A stretch of DNA of 64,000 bases from Luteimonas padinae (lineage in GTDB: Bacteria; Pseudomonadota; Gammaproteobacteria; Xanthomonadales; Xanthomonadaceae): assembly GCF_014652935.1 (NCBI RefSeq), contig NZ_BMZT01000001.1, positions 124,001-188,000 on the forward strand, read 5' to 3'. Below are positions 1 through 8,703 of the stretch, piece by piece (positions within the stretch are counted from its first letter, which is position 1; every line of letters begins with the position of its first letter). The position numbers and the translations under genes were made by a program. The notes below the pieces were generated by a model that saw only the letters and a program-made list of their open reading frames with translations, was not told the origin of the DNA and did no database searches.

Positions 1-134
1 ATCTGGCGGTGCTGCGCGACATGGCGCTGGTGCACACCCGGCGCGAGGCGCAGTGCATCCACTATTCGCTCGCGCAGGGGCCGGCGGTGGGCGTGCTCGA
101 TGCGCTGCACGCCGCCTTCTGCGCGCAGCCCTGA
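1..134 (+). CDS. ArsR-family transcriptional regulator, C-terminal end (partial)
   Basis: Only the last 43 codons are in the window; the start lies upstream. The visible residues (LAVLRDMALVHTRREAQ, then IHYSL, ending in an AAFCAQP tail) match the end of the winged helix of small ArsR/SmtB repressors, where a 'leucine-arginine, LV..RR.....YYSL' strand precedes the final dimerisation helix. Such proteins are usually about 100 residues long and dissociate from operator DNA on metal or oxidant binding. Which ligand is sensed cannot be judged from this fragment. It is followed after 36 bases by the phosphatase-like lipoprotein gene on the same strand, so the two may be co-transcribed. Confidence 0.6.
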   Translation, partial: LAVLRDMALVHTRREAQCIHYSLAQGPAVGVLDALHAAFCAQP

Positions 135-170
135 CCAGGGGCGCCCGCACCCCGCCATGAGGACCCTGCC

Positions 171-782
171 ATGACCCGACGACCCACCCGCGCCGCCACT
201 GCGCTGGCCGTTGCGCTGTCCTGGGCCGTCGCCGCGTGCAGCACGCCCGGCGACGTGCCGCCCACCACTGCCGACCAGGAGAAGACCATGACCTCCCCCG
301 TGCTCGAACGTTTCGCCACTCCGGCCGCCGGCATCCGTTCCGGCGGCCGCATCACGGGCGACGACCTTCCCGCGCTGCGCGCTGCCGGGATCCGCCACGT
401 CATCAACCTGGCACCGGCGTCGGAGACGCCCGGGTTCGACGAGGCCGCGGCGGTGCAGGCGGCGGGGATGCGCTACGACCCCCTGCCGATCGCCGGGGCC
501 GGCGACCTCGACCGTGCCGCGGTGTTGGCCTTCGATCGCCTGTTGCAGGCCGCCGATGCACCCACGCTGGTGCACTGCGGCAGCGGCAACCGGGTGGGTG
601 CGCTGGTGGCGCTGCGCGCGGCCTGGCTGCAGGGCGCGGACGAGGAGGCCGCGGTCGCCGAGGGCCGGCGCTGGGGGCTTGCCGGTCTCGAGGGCGAGGT
701 CCGCGAGCGCATCGCCAGCCCGCGTTGCGTGGCCAGCGCGGACCGTGCCGCCGATGGCGCGGACTGCGACGACGCCGGCTGA
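171..782 (+). CDS. Lipoprotein with dual-specificity/tyrosine phosphatase-like domain (DUF442/Blh type)
   Basis: 203 residues. The N-terminus is a lipoprotein signal peptide (hydrophobic stretch ending AVAAC, lipobox Cys at about residue 23). The rest resembles the compact phosphatase fold of DUF442/Blh proteins: a 'G.RSGGRIT..DLPALRAAGIRHVINL' start and the signature loop VHCGSGNRVGAL near residue 135, which has the HCx5R arrangement of cysteine phosphatases. Catalysis on phosphate esters in the periplasm is therefore plausible, but the substrate is unknown. It may be co-transcribed with the upstream ArsR-type regulator, as in sulfide/persulfide gene sets where Blh-like domains are found; that link is inference. 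The start ATG at 171 gives a clean signal peptide. Confidence 0.7.
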   Translation: MTRRPTRAATALAVALSWAVAACSTPGDVPPTTADQEKTMTSPVLERFATPAAGIRSGGRITGDDLPALRAAGIRHVINLAPASETPGFDEAAAVQAAGMRYDPLPIAGAGDLDRAAVLAFDRLLQAADAPTLVHCGSGNRVGALVALRAAWLQGADEEAAVAEGRRWGLAGLEGEVRERIASPRCVASADRAADGADCDDAG

Positions 783-802
783 CCGCTGCCGCGCAGCCCG
801 GC

Positions 803-1360
803 TCAGTCGCACCTGCGCCGGCCCAGTGTCATGTGTTCGAACACGCCATCGCGGCGCACCCAGGCGTGGTGCAGCGCGGCCCCGGCGTGCCCGAGTACCA
901 GGGCCAGCAGTCCATAGGCCAGCCAGGCATGCAGCTCGCGCAGCAGCCCGTAGCGGGCGAGGTCGGCGTCCACGAGCGCGGGGAGCACGACGCCGCCCAC
1001 GCGCACCGGCAGGCCTGCGGCGCCCTGCATGGCCCAGCCGGTGAGCGGCAACGCCAGCATCAGCGCGTACAGCGCCCAGTGACTGGCGCGGGCAAGCGCA
1101 CTCGGGATGGGCTTCGAAGAAGGCGGCCACCCGCGCCGGATCCGGCTTGCCGGTGGCCGTTCGGGCGCCATCGCGCGCAGCTGCGCGTCGAAGGCTTCCG
1201 GTGTGCCGACCGCCAGCACGGGCGGATTGTTCATCGCCATCCGCCACTGCTGGCCGTCGGCCTGGGTGATGGCCAGGCGCTGGTCGCCGTGGAGTGGTGG
1301 TCGGGTCGGGATCCATGGCGCCTGCATTCGGAAAGTAGGGAGCGGACGCGCCGCCATCAT
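803..1360 (-). pseudogene. Decayed SrpA (catalase-like)/cytochrome b561 remnant
   Basis: The open frame joins two unrelated pieces. Its first third matches the middle of SrpA-type catalase-family peroxidases (RLAI..ADGQQWRMAMNNPPV and GTPEAFDAQLRAM). The next part of that family (ATGKPDPARVAAFFEAHPE) is present at about 1105-1165 but in another frame, so there is a frameshift. The final 90 residues (ASHWALYALMLALPLTGW, then LLRELHAWLAYGLLALVLGH) are the C-terminal half of a cytochrome b561 with its haem-ligand histidines. The SrpA N-terminus, the SrpA C-terminus and the first b561 helices are missing. SrpA and b561 genes are often neighbours, so the simplest reading is an internal deletion fusing two adjacent genes plus a frameshift. 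An ORF of 185 codons from the ATG at 1360 remains and could be called as a gene automatically. Confidence 0.65.
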
Positions 1361-1401
1361 CACCCATTCGGTCAGCCGCGCGCGGCAAGTGTCGATTGCA
1401 A

Positions 1402-1420
1402 AATGGGAATCGTTCGCATC
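1402..1420 (+). promoter_or_regulatory. Fur box upstream of the siderophore receptor
   Basis: The 19 bases AATGGGAATCGTTCGCATC agree at 15 positions with the palindromic AATGAGAATCATTCTCATT form of the Fur operator. It lies about 110 bases before the preferred receptor start at 1532 and between divergent transcription units. Iron-loaded Fur would repress the uptake operon. The site is seen in the sequence; binding is inferred. Confidence 0.7.
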
Positions 1421-1531
1421 TAATGACCCCTTGTCCGGCCCACGCCGGCGCCGATTTCCCGCATGTCCCGCCAGCCGAGGTCGCCAGCGGACACAGGGCT
1501 CGTCCCCTACGTCCAATTGCAGCCGACCTCC

Positions 1532-3718
1532 ATGCATCCGATCCGTCCCGTCCTCTTGCCGCCCGCGCGCGTCCGCCTTGCCGTTCCCGCGCTCCGCGCA
1601 GTCCCTCTGCGGCGCGCCATTGCGCTGGCCCTGCCGCTCACGCTGGGCATCGCGCCCTGCCTTGCTGTTGCACAGTCGGCGGAGGCGGGTGCGCTCGCCG
1701 CCACCGACCTCGACGCCGTCCGCGTCGTCGGCCAGCGCGCCAACCGCGTGAGCAACGGCGCCACCAACCTCGACCTGTCCATCCGCGAAACCCCGCAGTC
1801 GATCTCCGTCGTCACCTCCGAGCAGATGCGCCGGTTCGCCGCCGACAGCGTCAACGAGGCGCTGCGCCTGGCCACCGGCGTGCGCGTGGACGAGTGGGAG
1901 ACCAACCGCACCAGCTACAGCGCGCGCGGCTTCGACATCCTCAATACCCAGGTCGACGGCGTCGGCCTGCCCAACGGCTGGGGCGTGACCACCGGCGCGG
2001 TCGATGCCGCCGGCTACGAGAAGGTCGAGGTGATCCGCGGCGCCAACGGGCTGCTGACCGGCGTCGGCAACGCGTCGGGCACGATCAACTACGTGCGCAA
2101 ACGCCCGACCAACGAGCGCGAGGGCAGGGTGGGGCTGTCGTACGGATCCTGGAACACGCTGCGCGCGGAGGTCGACTATTCCACGCCGTTCACCGCCGAT
2201 GGCATCTGGGCCGGACGCGTGGTCGCGGCGCACGAGCACGGCGATTCCTGGCTGGACGCCAACGCGAATTCGCGCGACTTCTTCTACGGCGTGGTCGATG
2301 GCCAGGTCGGCGGGAACGGGACGCTGGCCCTGGGTTACTCGTACCAGCGCGCGAAGTCCGACGGGATCATGTGGGGGGCGCTGACCTTCGGCAACAGCGA
2401 CGGCACCCAGCGCGAGTGGCCGCGCAGCGCCAGCACCACGCAGGACTGGACGTACTGGGACACGACCGCGCACACGGCCTTCGCCGAGTACACGCACGAC
2501 GTGGCGGACGACTGGGAGCTCCGGCTGTCGTACAACTGGCGCCGCAACACCGGCGACCAGCGCATGTTCTACGCCTTCGACGGGCTGGGCACGGGGCTCG
2601 ATCCGGACACCGGCCTGGGCCTGTCGGGCTATCCCTGGGGCGGCGACGACGAGGCCACGGCGCACCTCGGCACCGCCACCCTCAACGGCACGTACCGGAT
2701 GTTCGGCCGCGAGCACGAGGCGATGGTCGGCCTGAGCCGCGCGCGCAGCACCACCGACAGCCGCGAACGCACGGCGGACCTCTCGTCGCCGGCCTGGGGG
2801 CCGCTGCCGCCGTTTCCGTATCCCACCGATGCGATCCCGGAGCCGGCCTGGAGCGAGCCTGCGCTGTATTCCGAGCTGGACCAGGAGCTGACGCGCGCCT
2901 TCGCGGCCACGCGCATCGCGCTGTCCGACCGCTTCAAGGCCATCGTCGGTGCCAACCATGCGCGCTACCGCCGCAGCGGCCGCTCCTACGACCTGGCCTT
3001 CGACCAGACCACGCGCCACACCAGCCCCTACGGCGGCCTTACCTTCGACTTCAGCGACACCGTGCTGGGCTACGTCAGCTACTCCGACATCTACCAGCCG
3101 CAGGACCAGGTCGACGAGAACGACCGCTACCTCGACGCCAGCCAGGGCGTGAACTACGAGGCCGGCATCAAGGCCGACTGGCTCGACGGGCGCCTGCTGA
3201 CCACGGTGGCGGTGTTCAAGGCCGACCAGGAAGGCCTGGCCACGCCGACGGGCCGGTACAACGAGTTCGGCATGGCGATCTATGCGCCGGTGGACGTGCG
3301 TTCGAAGGGCGTGGAGCTGGAAGCGGTGGGCCGGCTGACCGAACACCTCGAACTGGTGGCCGGCTACACGGCGCTGCGGCTCGACGGGCTCGATGGCCGC
3401 GACACGTATCCATGGGTTCCGCGCCGCGCGGCCAACCTGCTGCTGAGCGGGCGCGTCGCGGCGCTTCCTGCGCTGTCCTGGGGCCTGGGCGGGCGCTGGC
3501 AGGGCGGGATCTTCAATACCGAGGCCAGCGGCTACCGGGTCAGCCAGGACAGCTATGCGGTGCTGAACGCGTTCGTCGCCTGGGACGTCGCTCCCGACGC
3601 CACGCTGCGCCTCAACGCCAACAACATCACCGACGATAAGTACATCAACACCCTGCGCTACAGCGGCTACTACGGCGCGCCGGCCAACTACACGCTCAGC
3701 GTCGACTGGCGGTTCTGA
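1532..3718 (+). CDS. TonB-dependent siderophore receptor (FhuE/FoxA-like)
   Basis: About 728 residues. It should sit in the outer membrane and import a ferric siderophore using TonB energy. A long signal region ends around LAVAQS, followed by a TonB-box-like LDAVRVVGQ and a plug domain (ETPQSISVVTSEQM, then YEKVEVIRGANGLLTGVGNASG), typical of TIGR01783 siderophore receptors. The barrel ends in the strand YTLSVDWRF with the terminal Phe needed for BAM-dependent assembly. An in-frame ATG at 1463 would add 23 residues; 1532 gives a more normal leader, and neither start has a clear Shine-Dalgarno. A Fur box lies just upstream. The stop overlaps the next start by one base (TGATG), the first gene of a four-gene uptake operon. 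The exact siderophore cannot be read from sequence. Confidence 0.88.
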   Translation: MHPIRPVLLPPARVRLAVPALRAVPLRRAIALALPLTLGIAPCLAVAQSAEAGALAATDLDAVRVVGQRANRVSNGATNLDLSIRETPQSISVVTSEQMRRFAADSVNEALRLATGVRVDEWETNRTSYSARGFDILNTQVDGVGLPNGWGVTTGAVDAAGYEKVEVIRGANGLLTGVGNASGTINYVRKRPTNEREGRVGLSYGSWNTLRAEVDYSTPFTADGIWAGRVVAAHEHGDSWLDANANSRDFFYGVVDGQVGGNGTLALGYSYQRAKSDGIMWGALTFGNSDGTQREWPRSASTTQDWTYWDTTAHTAFAEYTHDVADDWELRLSYNWRRNTGDQRMFYAFDGLGTGLDPDTGLGLSGYPWGGDDEATAHLGTATLNGTYRMFGREHEAMVGLSRARSTTDSRERTADLSSPAWGPLPPFPYPTDAIPEPAWSEPALYSELDQELTRAFAATRIALSDRFKAIVGANHARYRRSGRSYDLAFDQTTRHTSPYGGLTFDFSDTVLGYVSYSDIYQPQDQVDENDRYLDASQGVNYEAGIKADWLDGRLLTTVAVFKADQEGLATPTGRYNEFGMAIYAPVDVRSKGVELEAVGRLTEHLELVAGYTALRLDGLDGRDTYPWVPRRAANLLLSGRVAALPALSWGLGGRWQGGIFNTEASGYRVSQDSYAVLNAFVAWDVAPDATLRLNANNITDDKYINTLRYSGYYGAPANYTLSVDWRF

Positions 3719-4029
3719 TGTCGGCCACGCCCATGCCGCACGCCCGCTCACCGCGCCTTGCATTGCTGGCGCGCATCGCCGCCGGCGTGCTCGGCGGCTA
3801 CGGCTTCGCCTGGGGACTGGTGGCCGCGGCCACCAGCCTGATGGTCGCGGGCGGCATGGGCTTCCACGACGCCGAGTTCCTGTCGAGCCTGTTCGGCGTG
3901 GCGGCCTGCCTCTCCGCGCTGCTGTGGGCGATTTCGGCGCGGCGGCTGTGGCCGGTGTGGACGGTGCTGGTCATTGGCGGCGCGGTCCTGGCCGGCGCGG
4001 GATCCGCGGTGCAGGCTGCACTGACCTGA
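3718..4029 (+). CDS. Small iron-uptake-associated membrane protein (DUF3649-like)
   Basis: 103 residues with three hydrophobic helices (about 16-43, 54-72 and 80-101). It has the size, topology and position of the DUF3649-type protein that commonly sits between a siderophore receptor and a PepSY membrane protein. Its start ATG overlaps the receptor stop, indicating translational coupling, and a GAGGAGG element for the following gene begins at its stop. Molecular function is unknown; a supporting role in inner-membrane iron handling is inferred from context only. Confidence 0.65.
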   Translation: MSATPMPHARSPRLALLARIAAGVLGGYGFAWGLVAAATSLMVAGGMGFHDAEFLSSLFGVAACLSALLWAISARRLWPVWTVLVIGGAVLAGAGSAVQAALT

Positions 4030-4043
4030 GGAGGACGCAGCCG

Positions 4044-5714
4044 ATGTTCGCGACGTTCCGCCAGGCGATGGCCTGGCTCCATACCTGGTTCGGCCTGGTG
4101 CTCGGCTTCGTGCTGATGGCCGCGTTCTTCTTCGGTGCGCTGTCGGTGTTCGACCGCGAGTTCGACCGCTGGGCGATCCCGGCCACGCGCATCGAGCCGC
4201 AGCCGATGCCCTCGTACGACGCCGTGCTGCGTCCCGCCTTCGAGCGCATGCAGCCGACGGCGCAGGCCATCGATGCGATGCGCCCGCAGGTCGACGGACC
4301 CATGCCGGAGCGCTTCGACACCGTCGCCTACTGGAGCGCGTACACCACACACCGCGATCCGGTGGTGGCGCTGTTCGCGGGTTGGGAACTGCCGAACGCC
4401 AGGCATGACGGCGAGCAGATCTACGCGGAGGCCACCGTTGACCCGCGCGATGGCCGCGTGCTGCCCAACGACCAGCTCAGGATCGGCAGCGGCTTCTTCT
4501 ATCCGATGCACTACGGCCTGACGCTGGACTGGAAGAACCTCGGCATCTGGATCGTCGGCTTCTCGGCGCTGGTGATGCTGGCGGCGCTGGTCAGCGGCGT
4601 GGTGATGCACCGGAAGCTCTTCCGCGAGTTCTTCACCTTCCGCCCGGGCAAGCAGCGCCTGCGCAGCGTGCTCGACCTGCACAACCTGACCGGCGTGGTC
4701 GCGCTGCCGTTCCACTTCTTCTTCGCGCTCACCGGCCTGCTGATCTTCGCGGCGACGTACTACTTCCCGCTGGGACATACCCAGCTGCACGGGCTGCACG
4801 ACCGCGCCGCGGCGCTCGAGGCGCAGCAGACCGGCCTGCCGCACGCGCGCGCCGGCGTGCCGGCGGAACTGGCCGACGTCGATGCCATGGTCGCCGACGC
4901 CCGCGCGCGCTGGGAGCAGGCCGGCAAGGCCGGCGACGTCGGCTTCCTGGTGCTGATGCATCCCGGCGACGCCAATGGCTATGTGAGCGTGTACCGCGCC
5001 GGCACCGACCGCATCGCCCTGGTTGGCGACGGCATCCACTACACGGCCTCGAACGGTGAGCTGATCCGGGAGGATCCGCCGCCGACCACGGTGGGGCGAG
5101 TGGCCGAATTCCTCACCGGCCTGCACCTGCAGCATTTCCGCCACTGGCTGCTGCGCTGGCTGTACGTCTTCGGCGGCCTGGCCGGCGCGGTCTGCATCGC
5201 CACCGGTTTCGTGTTCTTCGTCGAGAAGCGCAAGCGCCAGCACGCCGCCCGTGGCCTGCAGGGCGCGCGCGTGGTCGATGCGCTGGCGGTGGCCTCGGTC
5301 ACCGGCATGGTGCTGGCCGCGCTGGGCATCCTGGTCGCCAACCGCCTGCTGCCCGAAGACCTGCCGGCGCGCGGCGACTGGGAGCAGCGCGCCTTCTGGG
5401 CCACCTGGGTGCTGGCGCTGCTGCATGCCGCCTGGCGCAGCGCGCCGGTGGCGCGTGGTCTGCCGAATCCGGCGTGGCGCGAGCAGGCCTGGGCGATCGC
5501 CGCCCTCGCTGTTGTCGCGCCGCTGCTCAACTGGGCCACGACCGGTGACCATCTGTTGCGCACGCTGTCCGATGGCTATTGGCCGGTGGCCGGCGTCGAT
5601 CTCGCGCTGCTGGCCGTCGCCGCGGTCGCGGGTGTCGCGGCGCACCGGCTTGGCCGGCGCGCGGCTGTTGCGCGTTACGCGCCGAGGCCGGCCGCGGAGG
5701 CGCGCCATGCATGA
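4044..5714 (+). CDS. PepSY-associated transmembrane protein (iron uptake, PiuB-like)
   Basis: 556 residues. The ATG at 4044 follows GAGGAGG. The N-terminal helix (WLHTWFGLVLGFVLMAAFFFGA) opens a PepSY_TM fold, with a long periplasmic segment, a helix near residue 170-190, the HNLTGVVALPFHFFFALTG helix around 215, a second periplasmic PepSY-type segment, and a helical C-terminal half starting at the FRHWLLRWLYVFGGLAG region. Proteins of this type (PiuB/FegB-like) are proposed to act as ferric-siderophore reductases in the inner membrane, using histidine-rich helices to bind haem. Its place after a Fur-boxed receptor fits. The end overlaps the next gene by eight bases. Confidence 0.82.
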   Translation: MFATFRQAMAWLHTWFGLVLGFVLMAAFFFGALSVFDREFDRWAIPATRIEPQPMPSYDAVLRPAFERMQPTAQAIDAMRPQVDGPMPERFDTVAYWSAYTTHRDPVVALFAGWELPNARHDGEQIYAEATVDPRDGRVLPNDQLRIGSGFFYPMHYGLTLDWKNLGIWIVGFSALVMLAALVSGVVMHRKLFREFFTFRPGKQRLRSVLDLHNLTGVVALPFHFFFALTGLLIFAATYYFPLGHTQLHGLHDRAAALEAQQTGLPHARAGVPAELADVDAMVADARARWEQAGKAGDVGFLVLMHPGDANGYVSVYRAGTDRIALVGDGIHYTASNGELIREDPPPTTVGRVAEFLTGLHLQHFRHWLLRWLYVFGGLAGAVCIATGFVFFVEKRKRQHAARGLQGARVVDALAVASVTGMVLAALGILVANRLLPEDLPARGDWEQRAFWATWVLALLHAAWRSAPVARGLPNPAWREQAWAIAALAVVAPLLNWATTGDHLLRTLSDGYWPVAGVDLALLAVAAVAGVAAHRLGRRAAVARYAPRPAAEARHA

Positions 5715-6048
5715 TCCCGCCGCCGCGCTCTGGCTGCTGGTCGCCTCCGCCTGCGCCTTCGCGGGCATGGGCTGGCTGGCGCTGGCCATGCCGACGCATG
5801 CGCTTCAGGCCTGGGGCCGGCTGCCACGGGTGCGCCAGCTGAAGATGCTGCGCGGGCTGGGCGCCTCGGCCCTGCTGTTGGCCCTGGCATGCTGCCTGCG
5901 CACCGACCACGCCACGATGGCCGTGCTCGTATGGACGATGTTGCTGGCGGCCGCCGCCGTGGCCATCGCCATGGTGCTGGCCACCCGTCCCCGGCGCCTG
6001 CGCGTGCTGGTGCCGTGGGTGCGCGAGCGCACGTTCACCGCGCGCTGA
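5707..6048 (+). CDS. DUF3325-like inner membrane protein
   Basis: 113 residues with three hydrophobic segments (about 5-26, 46-62 and 70-89) and a basic C-terminus. The opening, a helix with GMGWLALAMPTHALQAWG, and its place as the last gene after receptor, small membrane protein and PepSY protein match DUF3325 proteins in iron-uptake operons. The start ATG lies inside the end of the PepSY gene (eight-base overlap), so translation is probably coupled. Specific function unknown. Confidence 0.65.
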   Translation: MHDPAAALWLLVASACAFAGMGWLALAMPTHALQAWGRLPRVRQLKMLRGLGASALLLALACCLRTDHATMAVLVWTMLLAAAAVAIAMVLATRPRRLRVLVPWVRERTFTAR

Positions 6049-6073
6049 CGCAGCGCGGCCGACGCTGTCGCGC

Positions 6074-6382
6074 ATGCACCTGGTCCAGATGTTCCTGCCG
6101 CTGTACGACACCAGCGGCCAGCGCGTTCACCGCGCACTGTTCGAGGGAGTGCGCGCCGAGCTCGCCGGGCACTTCGGCGGCGTCACCGCCTTCAGCCGCG
6201 CGCCGGCGACCGGGCTGTGGGAGGACGACGACGGCGACGTGCAGCGCGACGACGTGGTCCTGGTCGAAGTCATGGTCGACCACGTCGACCACGCCTGGTG
6301 GCGCCACTACCGCGAATCGCTGGAGCATCGCTTCCGGCAGGACGAGGTGCTGGTGCGGGCCACGGCCGTCGAGCGGCTCTAG
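6074..6382 (+). CDS. Small hypothetical protein
   Basis: 102 residues, acidic, soluble, no signal peptide. It reads MHLVQMFLPLYDTSG, has an FSRAPATGLWEDDD loop and a VEVMVDHVDHAWW segment; the alternation of short strands and helices suggests a ferredoxin-like alpha/beta fold, as in dimeric alpha-beta barrel proteins, but I do not recognise the family with certainty. It begins 25 bases after the iron-uptake operon and ends 30 bases before the dioxygenase gene, all on the same strand. No function is assigned. Confidence 0.55.
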   Translation: MHLVQMFLPLYDTSGQRVHRALFEGVRAELAGHFGGVTAFSRAPATGLWEDDDGDVQRDDVVLVEVMVDHVDHAWWRHYRESLEHRFRQDEVLVRATAVERL

Positions 6383-6412
6383 ACTGGGCGCTCCGCAGCA
6401 AGGAGGTGCTCG

Positions 6413-7276
6413 ATGGCGACCGTCCCCCTGATGCCCGCCGCGTTCCTTGGCCACGGCAGCCCGATGAACGCCCTCGAGCGCAACCGCTACACCGAGGCCT
6501 GGCGTGCCTTCGGCACGTCGGTGCCGCGCCCGCGCGCGATCCTGGCGATCTCGGCGCACTGGTACGTCAATGCGACGGCGGTCACGGCGATGCCGTGGCC
6601 ACGCACCATCCACGACTTCTACGGCTTCCCGAAGCCGCTGTTCGAAGTCGACTATCCGGCGCCGGGCCTGCCCGCGCTGGCCGAGGAGGTGGCCGATCTC
6701 GCCAGGCCCGACCATGTCGGTCGGGACGTCGATGGCTGGGGCCTGGACCACGGCACCTGGTCGGTGCTGGTGCACGCCTTCCCCGACGCCGACATCCCGG
6801 TGGTGCAGCTGTCGATCAATGCGCAGAAGCCGCCCGGCTGGCACGTGTCGATGGGCGCGCGCCTGGCCGCGCTGCGCGAGCGCGGCGTGCTGGTGCTGGG
6901 CAGCGGCAACGTGGTCCACAACCTGCGCGCGATGGACTGGACCCAGCCCGACGCGGCCTTCGACTGGAACGCGCGCTTCGATGCGGAGGCCAGGCGGGTG
7001 CTGGCCGAGCGCCCCGGCGACGCGGCGGCACTGGCCTCGCACCGCGACTACGCACGCTCCGCACCGACGCCCGAGCACTTCCTGCCGCTGCTCTACCTCG
7101 CCGGCCTCGCCGCCGCGGCGGGCAAGGGCGCGGACGTGCTCGTGGAAGGCCCGGCCTACGGCTCGCTGTCGATGACCTCGTACACGCTCGATGCGCAGTG
7201 CCCGCGCCAGGACCAGCCGGGTGCCGGCGCGGCGGCGCCGTCCAGCGTGGTGTCCGCGGACGCGTCCAACCTGTAG
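6413..7276 (+). CDS. ygiD: Extradiol dioxygenase, 4,5-DOPA dioxygenase-like (LigB/YgiD family)
   Basis: 287 residues. The N-terminal PAAFLGHGSPMNAL and the central ILAISAHWYV are the metal-binding histidine motifs of class III (LigB-type) extradiol dioxygenases; VPVVQLSIN and VLGSGNVVHNLR complete the pattern of the YgiD/DODA group. These Zn- or Fe-dependent enzymes open catechol rings next to a hydroxyl; E. coli YgiD acts on L-DOPA, but the physiological substrate here is unknown. An AAGGAGG element six bases before the ATG supports the start. The C-terminal 20 residues (after YTLDAQC) are an Ala/Ser-rich extension without family counterpart. The MATE gene follows immediately. Confidence 0.85.
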   Translation: MATVPLMPAAFLGHGSPMNALERNRYTEAWRAFGTSVPRPRAILAISAHWYVNATAVTAMPWPRTIHDFYGFPKPLFEVDYPAPGLPALAEEVADLARPDHVGRDVDGWGLDHGTWSVLVHAFPDADIPVVQLSINAQKPPGWHVSMGARLAALRERGVLVLGSGNVVHNLRAMDWTQPDAAFDWNARFDAEARRVLAERPGDAAALASHRDYARSAPTPEHFLPLLYLAGLAAAAGKGADVLVEGPAYGSLSMTSYTLDAQCPRQDQPGAGAAAPSSVVSADASNL

Positions 7277-7283
7277 CGCCGCC

Positions 7284-8621
7284 TTGGCAGGGTCCACGGA
7301 GCCGCTGACCCGCGCCGCCGTCGCCCGGCAGGCCTGGCCGATCATCCTCGCCAATGCGGCCGTGCCAGCGCTTGGCCTGGTCGACACTGCGGTCATCGGC
7401 CACTACGGCAGCGCGACCGAGCTCGGCGCGCTGGCGCTGGGCGCGCTGCTGTTCAACTTCGTCTACTGGAGCTTCGGCTTCCTGCGCATGGGCACCACCG
7501 GCTTCGTGGCGCAGGCGCGCGGCGCCGGCGACGAGGCCGAGGTGCGGGCGACGTTCGCGCGCGCGCTCCTGCTCGGCGCCGGCATCGGCGCGGCCCTGCT
7601 GGTGCTGCAGTGGCCGCTCACCTGGCTGTATTTCGGCCTGATGGACGGCAGCGATGCGGTGGAGTCGGTGGCAGGCGAGTACTTCCGCGCGCGCATCTGG
7701 GGCGCTCCGGCGGCGCTGGCGCTGTTCGCGGTCAGCGGCCTGCTGATCGGGCTGGGACGCAGCCGCGAGTTGCTGTTGGTGCAGCTGCTGCTCAACGGCC
7801 TCAACGCGGGCCTCGACGTCTGGTTCGCGGGCATGCTCGGCATGGGCGCGCGCGGCATCGGCCTGGGCACCGCGATCGCGGAGTGGGGCACCTGCGCGGT
7901 GGCGCTGGTGGTCGCGCTGCGCGTGCTGCGTTGGCGCCATCGCGATCCGGCGCCGCTGCTGGACTGGCGGCGCGTGGCCGACCCGCAGCGCATTCGCGAG
8001 GCGATGGCCGCGAACGGCGACATCCTGGTGCGCACGCTCTGCCTGCTGCTGGCCTTCGGCTGGTTCGCCAACGCCGGTGCGCGCTTCGGCGACGTGACCC
8101 TGGCCGCGAACCACATCCTGCTGCAGCTGGTGTCGTTCAGCGCGTTCTTCCTCGACGGCTTCGCCTTCGTGGCCGAAGCGCGCGTGGGCGCGGCGTGGGG
8201 CGCACGCGACCGGGCGGGATTCCGGCGCTCCATGCGACTGACCAGCGAACTGGCGCTGGCGACGGCGCTGGCGCTCTCGCTGGCCATCCTGCTGGCGGGG
8301 GGAGCGGCGGTCCACGCCCTGACCAGCCTGCCGGCGGTGCGCGATTCGGCCGCGCTGCACCTGCCCTGGGCGGCGCTGTACGTGCTGCTGTCGGTGGCGG
8401 CGTTCCAGCTCGACGGCGTGTTTATCGGCACCACGCGCACGCGCGAGATGCGCAACGCGGCGCTGCTGTCGACGACGGTGTTCCTGCTGCTGGCGTGGCC
8501 GGCGACCAGGGCCTGGGGCAACCACGGGCTCTGGGCCGCGTTCGTGGCGTATGTCGTGGCGCGCGCGGTCGCGCTCTGGCCCCATCTCCGCCGGCTGCAG
8601 GCGCGGCTGCCGGCGGGCTGA
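7284..8621 (+). CDS. MATE family efflux transporter (DinF-like)
   Basis: About 445 residues with twelve hydrophobic helices in two homologous halves. The opening AWPIILANAAVPALGLVDTAVIGHYG and the GFLRMGTTGFVAQARGAGD segment are characteristic of the DinF branch of MATE exporters, which use a cation gradient to expel organic cations or oxidised metabolites. The chosen start is the TTG at 7284, seven bases after the preceding stop; an upstream in-frame ATG at 7191 lies inside the dioxygenase gene and adds an arginine-rich tail that does not fit the family. Close spacing suggests co-transcription with ygiD. The substrate is unknown. Confidence 0.85.
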   Translation: MAGSTEPLTRAAVARQAWPIILANAAVPALGLVDTAVIGHYGSATELGALALGALLFNFVYWSFGFLRMGTTGFVAQARGAGDEAEVRATFARALLLGAGIGAALLVLQWPLTWLYFGLMDGSDAVESVAGEYFRARIWGAPAALALFAVSGLLIGLGRSRELLLVQLLLNGLNAGLDVWFAGMLGMGARGIGLGTAIAEWGTCAVALVVALRVLRWRHRDPAPLLDWRRVADPQRIREAMAANGDILVRTLCLLLAFGWFANAGARFGDVTLAANHILLQLVSFSAFFLDGFAFVAEARVGAAWGARDRAGFRRSMRLTSELALATALALSLAILLAGGAAVHALTSLPAVRDSAALHLPWAALYVLLSVAAFQLDGVFIGTTRTREMRNAALLSTTVFLLLAWPATRAWGNHGLWAAFVAYVVARAVALWPHLRRLQARLPAG

Positions 8622-8703
8622 GCGCGGCGTCAGCGCCACGGGTCACGCGGCATTGATCCGGCATCGGCAAAGGTGGACGCCCGATTTCCCCGAGGACGCC
8701 TGC

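Noticed and set aside
803..3763. 986-codon open frame on the minus strand opposite the siderophore receptor
   Set aside because: It is the GC-rich shadow of the receptor; its translation is Arg/Gly/Val-rich with no domain, except the last 185 codons, which are the SrpA/b561 remnant.
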